This document shows positions 42,997 through 51,509 of a DNA stretch of 64,000 nt, piece by piece (positions within the stretch are counted from its first letter, which is position 1; each line of letters begins with the position of its first letter). This stretch comes from Formosa sp. L2A11. Its GTDB lineage: Bacteria > Bacteroidota > Bacteroidia > Flavobacteriales > Flavobacteriaceae. Under the pieces are notes generated by a model. It did no database searches. It saw only the letters and a list, made by a program, of their open reading frames with translations, and was not told where the DNA came from. The stretch lies in contig NZ_CP047028.1 in assembly GCF_009796865.1 (NCBI RefSeq), positions 3,286,001 through 3,350,000 on the forward strand. Reading direction: 5' to 3'. The position numbers and the translations under genes are program-made.

Positions 42997-43040
42997 CAAA
43001 AGTGATATTATTTTTATCAAAAACACATGACATTTATCAT
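42997..43040 (-). promoter_or_regulatory. FNR-type operator, site 3, with -7-like box
   Basis: ATGACATTTATCAT (43027-43040) is the third ATGA-N6-TCAT palindrome in the window, here extended to ACATGA...TCATGT. On the minus strand a -7-like box, CACTTTTG (42997-43004), begins 22 bp after it, the same gap as at both cco sites. It puts the 603-residue gene in the same predicted low-oxygen regulon. Confidence 0.7.
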
Positions 43041-43556
43041 GTTATAAGTCACTTCACTAAAACACAACTATCTAAATAACAATAAAATGAATTTATTTTT
43101 ATAAAAAAAAAGACCAACATAACAAATGGTGTTTTATTGTATCTAACATTTTAAAACATATCTTTTACTGTTAAATTTACTTCAATTTTCACTCCTCATT
43201 TTGAAGTTTAAAAACTGGAGAAACATCCATGATTTAGATTATACTAAACCCTTATTTTTCATAATGCAGACTATATAGTTAACAAAAAATAATTTATAAC
43301 AAATTCAATCACGGGCTGTTGCATACCTTTTAAATTCGAAAAATTAAATATGTGTGCCATCCCTTTTTTTTAAACATTATACTATTTCTCCTAAATACGA
43401 GAACGCAATTTAATACGAGTTAAAAATGACGCTTACTTTATTAATAACAATATTTAGAACTTGTATTGAAACTATATATGCATCTGTTTTTAATTTTAAT
43501 TTTAGCAACTTCAAACTCAAACTTTATTCCTTATAAAATAACATTTTATTAAACAC
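43041..43556. other. Intergenic, no gene seen
   Basis: About 515 bp of AT-rich sequence between the 1159-residue gene's terminator and the FNR-type site. No coding frame, tRNA or repeat is evident. Confidence 0.35.
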
Positions 43557-43586
43557 AAAAAGCTTGAGGCGAACCTCAAGCTTTTA
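43557..43586 (-). terminator. Terminator of the 1159-aa gene
   Basis: A perfect 9-bp stem AGCTTGAGG / CCTCAAGCT with a 4-nt loop and flanking A/T runs lies 42 bp after the stop codon. Confidence 0.9.
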
Positions 43587-43627
43587 TTTTATAACACAGT
43601 AAAACTGTATACTATTTATTCTAAAAA

Positions 43628-46600
43628 TTATTTACGATACAATGGGTCTACACCTATTGTTCCTACTAATCCATCTAAATATTCAGTTGTGTTAGCATCA
43701 TTATATAAGTCTTTTACAGTTTGTAAACGACTAGATAAATCCATCTCTTCAACTAATTGTTTATTACTTGGATTAGACATAAAAGTTTCTAAATAATTAA
43801 TTTGTTTAATATAGAAAGCGATGTCTTTTTGTTGTTTTAACTTCAATCTTTCTTTATACCACTCGCTATTAATTACGTAATCTCTTTCAAAATAACCTCT
43901 TAATTCAGGATCGCTCATTTCTTTACCTTCGTAATTTCCGTAAGCCATCATGTGTAAAAGAATTTTTAATGGTGGTACAGCAGCTTCTATACTTCCATCT
44001 TCAAAATATCTTAAAGCTACTTTTTGTTGTGCTTCAACAATATTATTAATTCCATCTACATAATCTTCCATCCCTTGTAATTCTGGTTTAAGCATTTTTT
44101 CGTTAAACACAGCATTAGGTTCATCGAAAAGACGGTTTAAACATCTTAAAGAGAATTGTTTAGTAATACGGTAACCAAGTCTACTTGCTAAAATTTTCTT
44201 ACCATTATATTCAAAATCTTCAAGTTTTTCTAGCGATCCATCTTTTATTAAGAAGTTAGGATCTCTATCTTGTGTTTCTAAACGTGCCCAGATTTCAGGA
44301 ATTAAAATACTAATATCATGGTCTACTTTATTTTCTCCTCCAACATAACCTGCAGCTGTACTAAACGCATTAGATTCTGTTAAAATATGAGATAATAATG
44401 CATTATTTAAATCTGTTGTAGGTGTTAACATATTAAAAGGTCCTTTTGTTAAAGCACCTTCAGACCCTGCTCCTGTTGTAGATGGCGATTTACCTGTAAG
44501 ACTACAAATAAAGTCCATAAACAATTCTGGAGTTTCCTGATAATGAATTGGGTTATATACGGCTAACGGACGAATTCCTGCTTTTGTATCGGCTGGATTA
44601 TTACGTCTTCCTGGTAATACTGCATTTACAACATCTATAATTGGATCTTCAGATTCTACTTTTCTAAATAAACGCATACCAACATCTGCTAAATAACTTG
44701 CTTCGGTTTCGTTTATAAAGATGTTTTTCTCTAAATAACGCGGGTTTTTAGTAGGCTCTCCATTTACAATTCTTGTATGAGATGGTAACACAAAGTATTC
44801 TTCTTCTTTAGGGCTATGTACAACACTTTCGATTAAATCTTTAACCGGTTGAGTGTATTTATCGAAATTAATGGTGTCTTCATGAATTTCAATAGCATCC
44901 TTCTTAGTTAACAATTCGTAATTTGTTAAGAATACATTTTTTCCAACAATATCACGTTCTGCATTTTTATCATACCCACGAATAATGGCTTCGTCTGGTC
45001 TTTGGAATAAATGAGATTCACAATTTGCAGACACTTTTAAACTCTTATTAGTGTATTGCGGATTTAAGTGTTTAAAATTACTTCTTGGTAATGTAATAGA
45101 CGCTGTAATATCGTCTTCCATTTGAATTTTTAAACTTGCAGAGAAATCTGATCTTAATTTATTTAACAACCAGTTTCCTTCTTGATTAAACCCAATACGC
45201 ACATAACTACCTACTACAGGGTTATTTACATATTTTAAACCTGTTCCTTTTTGACCGTTTACAATATCTACAGAAACACAATCTTTCCAATTTAAAGCAC
45301 CATGATCTTGACGATATAAACGTTTAACAAACAACACTAAAGATCTAATATGCACTGGAATACTAGATACAAACGCGTTATATTCGTCTGTAAAAACATC
45401 TAAAGGTTGAAGTAATCTTACTGCAGATCCTAATGTTCTATTAGAACTTAAAAAAGAGTGAGAAGGTGGTAATGTTGGATCGTAATTTTTCCATCTTTTA
45501 GAGTAATCGTACTCAATAATTTCATCTGCTCTTTTAAAATCTTCATCGATATCAATAAGGTTGAAATTACTATAAGTAATCGCATTTTTCATTGATTTAG
45601 AAATCTCTGATTTTCCACCTCCTGAAACCGTACAAGGTTTATGGCAAAATACACCTTCTGGAGATGTGTTTACAATTCTCCAAAGTGCAACAGCATCGTG
45701 TTTTTCTAATTTGAATTTATTACCAGATGGGTGAACATATGTTTTATTTGGATTTAATAAAATACGTTGATTAACGTCTTTATACGTCCAAGTAATATCG
45801 TTTGTATTTGTATTGATGTATGCGTTTTCTGGAACATAAACAATGTTCGGATATTTTTTATCTACAGCATAATATTCTTCTTTAACGTCTATTCTATCTC
45901 CTAGATATTTTTTAACGTCTTCAAAACTGTAAATATTTCCGTATTTATTAGAGAAACCTGTTCCATTAACAATATCTCCCATTACACCTCTTGGATAAGC
46001 CACTGCTCCTCCTGAATGTTCTTCTTCGACTAAACCAAATAAGTTTGCTGAATAACTAATTTGAGTTTTAATTTCTTTTTTAGAATACCCAAAGTAATTG
46101 TCTGCAATTAACGTAACCACGACACCTCTATCATCTCTACATGTTAATTTAAAAGCACCACCATCGTTATATAATTCGCTTGGTTCTTTCCAACACATTC
46201 CGTCTTTTTTCTGACGCTCTGTTGCATCATCAAAATAAGGTAAACCAACATCTTTTTTCTTCAGTGTTTTTAATTGAGGCGCAAGAATAACACAACCTGT
46301 ATGTCCAGTCCAATGTTCGGTATCTAAAGCGGCATCATTTTGTACAAGAGAAGGATCTCCTGCATTTCCAAAAATAGCCTCTACAAAGTCTAAATTACTA
46401 ACTAAGCTACCTGGCGCAAAAAAACGAACTTCTAAACTTTTTTTAGAAATAACACCTTTTACTTCTGGACAAACCATTGGTCTCATTAACATAGACACCA
46501 TAACTTTAGCTTGTTCCTCTTGTTTAGAAGTAAATGGTAATGTTTTTAATTCTTCAGAAGGCTTAAGTGCAGCTTCTAATAAATGTGCAAATGTAATTTT

Positions 46601-47107
46601 TGGAACTTCAAACTTATCTAAAGGCACAGGTAAACTACCTTCTACAATATGAAATGTTCCTTTTGTTGTTCTTTTATCATGAATTGGGTTATTTAAAACC
46701 CCTTGTCTTACTCTGTAAGATGTAACGTCTTCACTAACAAAACTGTCACCATTTGGAGGTAAACTTACCTCGCGCGCATGTCCGTTTTGGTTTAATACTA
46801 AAGTATCGTTAGGTATTTTTATTGCTTTATCAAAAGCAACGTCTTTTAAATAATCTTCAATAAAAGATTGAATTCGGCTATCTACAGGACACAAATGATC
46901 TGATAAAATTCGAGATTTTTCACGAAAACTTTTAATTAGTCCATTGGTTAATTTTTGAAAATTTGGATTACTAAATGTAATTTCCGCATTCTTATCGTCG
47001 TGATAAATGGGTTGTCCTAAAGAAGCTAATTGCAGGTTTATGTACCTAATAGTATCTTTTCTGCTTCTAATTACAGCCTCATTATTCGCATTCTTTTTTC
47101 TACTCAT
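43628..47107 (-). CDS. Large cytosolic protein resembling PPi-type PEP carboxykinase
   Basis: The 1159-residue protein lacks a signal peptide or membrane helix. In the middle (about 488-500) it has CHKPCTVSGGGKSEISKS, a P-loop-like kinase-1 motif, and about 25 residues on LIDIDEDFKRADEI, which could be the acidic kinase-2 motif; both recall PEP carboxykinases. The second half has FICSLTGKSPSTTGAGSEG and LTKGPFNMLTP. Length of about 1,100 residues and this layout fit the PPi-dependent PEPCK class known from Propionibacterium and Entamoeba, which interconverts oxaloacetate and PEP with phosphate/PPi. I rate this assignment as moderate. It is monocistronic with its own terminator. Confidence 0.65.
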   Translation of the reverse strand: MSRKKNANNEAVIRSRKDTIRYINLQLASLGQPIYHDDKNAEITFSNPNFQKLTNGLIKSFREKSRILSDHLCPVDSRIQSFIEDYLKDVAFDKAIKIPNDTLVLNQNGHAREVSLPPNGDSFVSEDVTSYRVRQGVLNNPIHDKRTTKGTFHIVEGSLPVPLDKFEVPKITFAHLLEAALKPSEELKTLPFTSKQEEQAKVMVSMLMRPMVCPEVKGVISKKSLEVRFFAPGSLVSNLDFVEAIFGNAGDPSLVQNDAALDTEHWTGHTGCVILAPQLKTLKKKDVGLPYFDDATERQKKDGMCWKEPSELYNDGGAFKLTCRDDRGVVVTLIADNYFGYSKKEIKTQISYSANLFGLVEEEHSGGAVAYPRGVMGDIVNGTGFSNKYGNIYSFEDVKKYLGDRIDVKEEYYAVDKKYPNIVYVPENAYINTNTNDITWTYKDVNQRILLNPNKTYVHPSGNKFKLEKHDAVALWRIVNTSPEGVFCHKPCTVSGGGKSEISKSMKNAITYSNFNLIDIDEDFKRADEIIEYDYSKRWKNYDPTLPPSHSFLSSNRTLGSAVRLLQPLDVFTDEYNAFVSSIPVHIRSLVLFVKRLYRQDHGALNWKDCVSVDIVNGQKGTGLKYVNNPVVGSYVRIGFNQEGNWLLNKLRSDFSASLKIQMEDDITASITLPRSNFKHLNPQYTNKSLKVSANCESHLFQRPDEAIIRGYDKNAERDIVGKNVFLTNYELLTKKDAIEIHEDTINFDKYTQPVKDLIESVVHSPKEEEYFVLPSHTRIVNGEPTKNPRYLEKNIFINETEASYLADVGMRLFRKVESEDPIIDVVNAVLPGRRNNPADTKAGIRPLAVYNPIHYQETPELFMDFICSLTGKSPSTTGAGSEGALTKGPFNMLTPTTDLNNALLSHILTESNAFSTAAGYVGGENKVDHDISILIPEIWARLETQDRDPNFLIKDGSLEKLEDFEYNGKKILASRLGYRITKQFSLRCLNRLFDEPNAVFNEKMLKPELQGMEDYVDGINNIVEAQQKVALRYFEDGSIEAAVPPLKILLHMMAYGNYEGKEMSDPELRGYFERDYVINSEWYKERLKLKQQKDIAFYIKQINYLETFMSNPSNKQLVEEMDLSSRLQTVKDLYNDANTTEYLDGLVGTIGVDPLYRK

Positions 47108-47910
47108 AGTTAATTGTAAATTTAAAATCGATAATACTCTGTTTACGCATATTTTGTATCGTCATAATCCAATTAGCCGAGTATTTTTAGTCGCTAAAAA
47201 AGGTAATGAAGACCTGTTGTTTTATAATTTTAAAAACTGATTTCTGATTTGGTTTTCTTCAAACAAATAATCTAAAATCTTAATTGGTGTTTTTAACAAA
47301 AATGCAATCCGTTATTCCTTGTAAATTTACTTAATTACAAAACAAAAAACTAATAACTATCAGTAATAAACACACTCAAACCCTCTAAAAACAAAGTGAT
47401 TATACAAAATAGAATCATTCTAAATAAAGATAAATAATCTTGTTTTTTTTCAAACGTTTTCGGCTTTTAAATTATAAAACAACAATGTAAAAGCAATGCC
47501 GTTTTAATGAATAAATAACATATTTATCCCTTAAAAAAAGCATAAAATTTACTTACTAGATTATATTAAAAATTATGGAATTAAAGTTGTGCTTAAAAAA
47601 ACGCAAAACAAGACTGATTTTAAACCTAAAAAAAGGAACATATTTAAAATATGAAGCATATTATTCGCAATAGTTGAATACAAAGCAACCGATAATATAT
47701 TGATTTTATTTACAAATTAGATGATAAACAAGATGATTTAAAAAACCTCATCCCTACACAGACTAATTTAAGTTTTATTATTTTGAAGCAAATTGAGAAG
47801 GCTTCTCTTTTTTCTGAAAGAATTAAAATAACTAAACCATGTTTTAAGATGATTTATACTCTGGGTTAGAGTAACTATTAAGAGAAATAAAAAGGAAAGG
47901 CTATAAAACA
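47108..47910. other. Intergenic, no gene seen
   Basis: About 800 bp of very AT-rich sequence upstream of the 1159-residue gene. TAAATTTA at 47117-47124 is a possible -7 box for it. The frame at 47007-47240 on the plus strand overlaps the real gene and has no coding character. I see no RNA gene or repeat. Confidence 0.35.
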
Positions 47911-47942
47911 AAAAAAGCTTCCGATTTCTCGAAAGCTTTTTT
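47911..47942 (-). terminator. Terminator after tRNA-Arg
   Basis: Arms AAAAGCTTcCGA and TCGaAAGCTTTT, with a 4-nt loop and A/T runs on both sides, lie directly after the 3' end of the tRNA gene. Confidence 0.85.
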
Positions 47943-47943
47943 G

Positions 47944-48017
47944 TGATGGCAGAAGGATTCGAACCTTCGACCGCCTGCTTAGAAGGCAGGTGCTCTATCC
48001 AACTGAGCTATGCCACC
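47944..48017 (-). tRNA. tRNA-Arg (anticodon UCU)
   Basis: The minus strand folds as a full 74-nt cloverleaf. The acceptor GGTGGCA pairs with TGCCATC (one G-T pair) with discriminator A; the D arm is GCTC...GAGC; the anticodon stem CCTGC/GCAGG encloses CTTCTAA, giving anticodon TCT; the T arm is GAAGG TTCGAAT CCTTC. CCA is not encoded. It would read AGA, a main arginine codon in this AT-rich genome. Confidence 0.97.
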
Positions 48018-48234
48018 ATTCACGAACAACTAGTGTTCTGAGGGCGCTTTTAGAAAAACATAATTCCTGAAAAGCTGTGCAAATATATGTCTCTTTATAA
48101 GACTACACAACATTATTTTAGATAAATTTTAAAAAAAATTAACATCTTTTTATAACTCTATTGTAAATCAATTATTTGCTAGAAATAGATTTTAATTCTG
48201 GATTATTTAATTGTCAGAAAAGTATGTAAAAAAA

Positions 48235-48260
48235 AAGAACTGCCCATACAGACAGTTCTT
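48235..48260 (-). terminator. Terminator of the kdg operon
   Basis: AAGAACTG / CAGTTCTT with a 10-nt loop, followed on the minus strand by a T run, lies 25 bp past the KDPG aldolase stop codon. Confidence 0.8.
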
Positions 48261-48285
48261 AAAATACATATATTTTTAAAACCGA

Positions 48286-48954
48286 TTATTTTCTAACCGC
48301 TTTTACAATAGCTAAAGCAGCTTTAACATCTTTTTCTAATTTTACATAATCTTGATTAGCAATAATGTCTTTAGAAATTAATTTAGATCCCATTCCAACA
48401 CAAGTTACACCTGCATCAAACCATCCTTTTAAATTTTCTTCTGTTGGAGAAACACCACCAGTTGGCATAACACTTGTCCAAGGTTGTGGGCCTTTAATTC
48501 CTTTTACAAATTGAGGTCCATAAATATCACCAGGGAATAATTTTACGATTTCACATCCTAATTCTTCTGCTCTAGCAATTTCTGTTAATGTACCACATCC
48601 AGGAGACCATAATACTTTTTTACGGTTACAAGCAATAGCGATATCTTCTCTTAATACTGGAGTTACAATAAAGTTTGCTCCTAATGCCATATATAAAGAA
48701 GCTGCAGCTCCGTCTGTAACAGAACCAACACCCATAATCATTCCAGGTAATTCTGCAATTGCATATTTTGTTAATTCACCAAAAACTTCGTGAGCGAAAT
48801 CTCCACGAGCAGTGAATTCCATTAATCTTGCTCCACCGTCGTAACAAGCTTTTAATACTTTTTTACTTAACTCAATATCATTATGGAAAAATAAAGGAAT
48901 CATTCCAGTTTCTTTCATTGCTTGAGCTACTTCTAATCTTGAAAATTGTGCCAT
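48286..48954 (-). CDS. kdgA: KDPG/KHG aldolase
   Basis: The 222-residue protein is a class I aldolase of the Eda family. It has Glu46 in MEFTARGDF, the Schiff-base Lys138 in EIVKLFPGD, and the phosphate-binding MPTGGVSP near 163. It splits 2-keto-3-deoxy-6-phosphogluconate into pyruvate and glyceraldehyde-3-phosphate in the cytosol. It is last in the operon with the PFK-type gene (19 bp upstream) and kdgK, completing uronate breakdown. Confidence 0.93.
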   Translation of the reverse strand: MAQFSRLEVAQAMKETGMIPLFFHNDIELSKKVLKACYDGGARLMEFTARGDFAHEVFGELTKYAIAELPGMIMGVGSVTDGAAASLYMALGANFIVTPVLREDIAIACNRKKVLWSPGCGTLTEIARAEELGCEIVKLFPGDIYGPQFVKGIKGPQPWTSVMPTGGVSPTEENLKGWFDAGVTCVGMGSKLISKDIIANQDYVKLEKDVKAALAIVKAVRK

Positions 48955-48973
48955 TTTATTATTTTTAAATTTT

Positions 48974-50191
48974 TTAATTCCAGTTTAAGATTTTCTTGAA
49001 ATCGTATGCCTCTGGATTAGGTAAATATTTTTTAGCTTGTTCGTAATCTTTCTCTTTAATATAGAATAGATTATTTATAAAAAGCTGTGCCATATCTGAA
49101 TTGATATCGACTAATCTTGGTGGAATTTTACCGCTTTCATCTTCAAAATCCTTTAAAAATAAAGGCGTAATATCACCTTTTGAGTTTGCACTTACAATAC
49201 AACCAGAGATACCTTGATCGAATAATTTCTTTACACCAATACCCAATAAAGAGCATAATGTTAAATCGAATGCTATAGGATTACAACATCTTAATTCGTA
49301 TCCAAGTTCTACCGGTCTTGTTTTTACTTTTAAGCCTATCTCTTTAAGTTTAACCTGAAGTAGATAGTTAAAAATATGAGATTTACTTACGTTTCCTAAT
49401 TCTGGATGACCATGTTCGTCGTAAGTAAAGTTAATATCAGAATTTATAATTTCTTCTTCATCCATAAAATGAAAAACACCTTCGCTTATTAAAGCGACAC
49501 CATATTCTACACCTTCAAGTTTACATTTCACAATAGAGGACACTATTATATTAATTAGTTTCTCGAAAGTAATTTTGGTTTTGTTAAACATTTCTGGAAT
49601 AATCATCATTTGATAATGACAAGCCGAAGCTATTCCGAAAGCTAAATGTCCTGCCGAACGTCCCATTGCCGACATAACAAACCAGTTTTCGCTGGTTCTA
49701 GCATCTTCATACACCGTATTTCCTATTCTAACGCCTTCGTCTTTTGCGGTATGAAAACCAAACGTTGGATTTCTATCCGGCAAAGGCAAATCGTTATCTA
49801 TAGTTTTAGGAACGTGCACATGAGCTACATCTAACTCTTGTGATTGAAGATATTTAGTTAATCTATTGGCGGTAGATGCTGTATCGTCTCCGCCAATAGT
49901 AACTAATAATTTTACATTATTTTTCTTAAAGAAATCTGATTTAAAATCACTGTCTTTGGGTTTAAACCTACTCATAATTAAAGTAGAACCTCCTCGACTA
50001 AAAATACGATCTGCATGATGAAAATCGAACACCTTCACTTCTGGATTTTCGGATAATAATCCTTGATACCCGTGATGCACACCTATTACTTTGTAGCCAT
50101 CTTTCATAAACGTTTTGGCTACAGTACTAATTACGGTATTAATTCCGGGTGCGGGTCCTCCTCCACAAATAATGGCTATTGATTTTTCCAT
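48974..50191 (-). CDS. Phosphofructokinase, PPi-dependent signature
   Basis: The 405-residue protein has the PFK fold with GGGPAPGIN near 10-18, GGDDT at 100-104 and PKTIDND at 128-134. Asp103 and Lys129 replace the two glycines of ATP-dependent enzymes (GGDGS, PGTIDND), and this pair is the established mark of PPi-dependent PFK. PPi-PFK interconverts fructose-6-phosphate and fructose-1,6-bisphosphate reversibly. In this operon, where KDG breakdown makes glyceraldehyde-3-phosphate, it may run toward hexose phosphate. It sits between kdgK (42 bp) and kdgA (19 bp). Confidence 0.85.
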   Translation of the reverse strand: MEKSIAIICGGGPAPGINTVISTVAKTFMKDGYKVIGVHHGYQGLLSENPEVKVFDFHHADRIFSRGGSTLIMSRFKPKDSDFKSDFFKKNNVKLLVTIGGDDTASTANRLTKYLQSQELDVAHVHVPKTIDNDLPLPDRNPTFGFHTAKDEGVRIGNTVYEDARTSENWFVMSAMGRSAGHLAFGIASACHYQMMIIPEMFNKTKITFEKLINIIVSSIVKCKLEGVEYGVALISEGVFHFMDEEEIINSDINFTYDEHGHPELGNVSKSHIFNYLLQVKLKEIGLKVKTRPVELGYELRCCNPIAFDLTLCSLLGIGVKKLFDQGISGCIVSANSKGDITPLFLKDFEDESGKIPPRLVDINSDMAQLFINNLFYIKEKDYEQAKKYLPNPEAYDFKKILNWN

Positions 50192-50233
50192 GTAATAATC
50201 GTGTTTGTTTGTAATGATTTTAAGTTTCAGTTA

Positions 50234-51280
50234 TTATCTAGCAACACGACCTGAAGCGTCTCCACCCATAAGTTTGTTAACTTCTGCAACAGTAGCTAAG
50301 TTAGCATCACCTTTAATTGTGTGTTTTAAACAAGATGCAGCAACTGCGAAGTCTAATGCATTTTGATCGTTATCTGGGTATGTTAATAATCCGTAGATTA
50401 AACCTCCCATGAAAGAATCTCCACCACCTACTCTATCTACGATATCTGTAATTTGATATTGACGTGTTTCTAACATTTTAGTTCCATCGTATAATACTCC
50501 AGCCCAAGTGTTGTGAGATGCAGAGATAGATCCTCTTAATGTAGTAATTACTTTTTTCGCTTTAGGGAATTTAGCCATCATTTGCGTACAAACAGATAAG
50601 AAAGCTTCAGCTTTAACATCGTGTCCAGCAGTTTGAACAGCAGCACCATCAGGCTTAATTCCGAAGTGCATTTCTGCATCTTCTTCATTTCCTAATATAA
50701 TATCACAGTAAGATGTTAATTCTGTCATTACAGCTTCTCTGTGCTCATCGTCACAGTAGTTCCATAATTTAGCACGGTAATTTAAATCTGTAGAAATTGT
50801 AATGCCTTTAGCACTTGCAGCTTTTACAGCTTCTAAACATACATCTGCAGAACTTTGAGAAATAGCTGGAGTAATACCAGTCCAGTGAAACCACTCTACT
50901 CCATCAAAAACTGAATCCCAGTCAATCATTCCTGATTCAATAGTAGACATAGATGAATGTGCTCTATCGTAAACCACTTTACTTCCTCTAGATACAGCAC
51001 CAGTTTCTAAGAAATAAATTCCTAAACGTTCTCCACCCCATACAATCTTGTCAACACCAACGCCTCTTTTACGCATTTCCATCATTGCACACTCTCCAAT
51101 ATCATTCTTTGGTAAACGTGTTACGAAATCGCAAGACACACCATAGTTTGCTAATGATACTGCTACGTTAGATTCTCCTCCTCCATAAACAACATCAAAA
51201 TTGTTAGCTTGAGAAAATCTTAAAAATCCTTGAGGAGCTAATCTTAACATGATTTCTCCAAACGTTACTACTTTACTCAT
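50234..51280 (-). CDS. kdgK: 2-keto-3-deoxygluconate kinase
   Basis: The 348-residue protein is a PfkB/ribokinase-family sugar kinase. It has the N-terminal GEIMLRLAP, a GGxxxN-type substrate loop (YGGGESNVAVSLAN near 32) and the catalytic signature DRVGGGDSFMGG near 292-303. Its place with KDPG aldolase and a LacI regulator supports KDG as substrate (KDG + ATP to KDPG). It heads the operon, and a LacI-type operator lies about 98 bp upstream. Confidence 0.9.
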   Translation of the reverse strand: MSKVVTFGEIMLRLAPQGFLRFSQANNFDVVYGGGESNVAVSLANYGVSCDFVTRLPKNDIGECAMMEMRKRGVGVDKIVWGGERLGIYFLETGAVSRGSKVVYDRAHSSMSTIESGMIDWDSVFDGVEWFHWTGITPAISQSSADVCLEAVKAASAKGITISTDLNYRAKLWNYCDDEHREAVMTELTSYCDIILGNEEDAEMHFGIKPDGAAVQTAGHDVKAEAFLSVCTQMMAKFPKAKKVITTLRGSISASHNTWAGVLYDGTKMLETRQYQITDIVDRVGGGDSFMGGLIYGLLTYPDNDQNALDFAVAASCLKHTIKGDANLATVAEVNKLMGGDASGRVAR

Positions 51281-51313
51281 TTATTTAAATTTATATTAAT
51301 TAATCTTTTTTCT

Positions 51314-51328
51314 AAGTGAAATTCACTT
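51314..51328. promoter_or_regulatory. Palindrome in the kdgK leader
   Basis: AAGTGAAATTCACTT is a perfect 15-nt palindrome around one central base, 34 bp before kdgK. It could be a hairpin in the mRNA leader or an operator for a second regulator. Confidence 0.35.
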
Positions 51329-51377
51329 CCTCTTTGTACTTTTATAATGATAAAATTATTAAACAATTACCATTAAG

Positions 51378-51389
51378 ACAAACGTTTGT
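51378..51389. promoter_or_regulatory. LacI-type operator, kdg promoter
   Basis: ACAAACGTTTGT is a perfect 12-bp palindrome with the central CG typical of LacI-family sites. On the minus strand its TTTG lies 20 bp before TAATTTTA, a possible -33/-7 pair for kdgK, so a bound repressor would block the promoter. Confidence 0.65.
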
Positions 51390-51470
51390 GCAAAACTTTT
51401 ATATGACCCCATTCATAAAAAAAAAAAACAATTGATTTCTTTTTTATATCGAATTAAAGTACAAAAACAA

Positions 51471-51491
51471 TATATTTGTTCAAACGATTGA
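51471..51491 (+). promoter_or_regulatory. LacI-gene promoter with second operator
   Basis: TATATTTG (51471-51478) is a perfect -7 box. TCAAACGATTGA (51480-51491), a partial CG-centred palindrome like the site at 51378, overlaps the expected start point. This suggests autorepression. The two operators are 102 bp apart, which would allow looping. Confidence 0.5.
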
Positions 51492-51509
51492 CCAAATTTA
51501 CATAAAATT

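Noticed and set aside
47117..47160. Possible FNR control of the 1159-aa gene
   Set aside because: TAAATTTA could be a -7 box, but the sequence 22 bp upstream (GATACAAAATATGC on the minus strand) does not match ATGA-N6-TCAT.
47007..47240. 77-codon frame on the plus strand at the start of the 1159-aa gene
   Set aside because: It overlaps the real gene's N-terminus, has no homology I recognise and its 3' part lies in AT-rich spacer.
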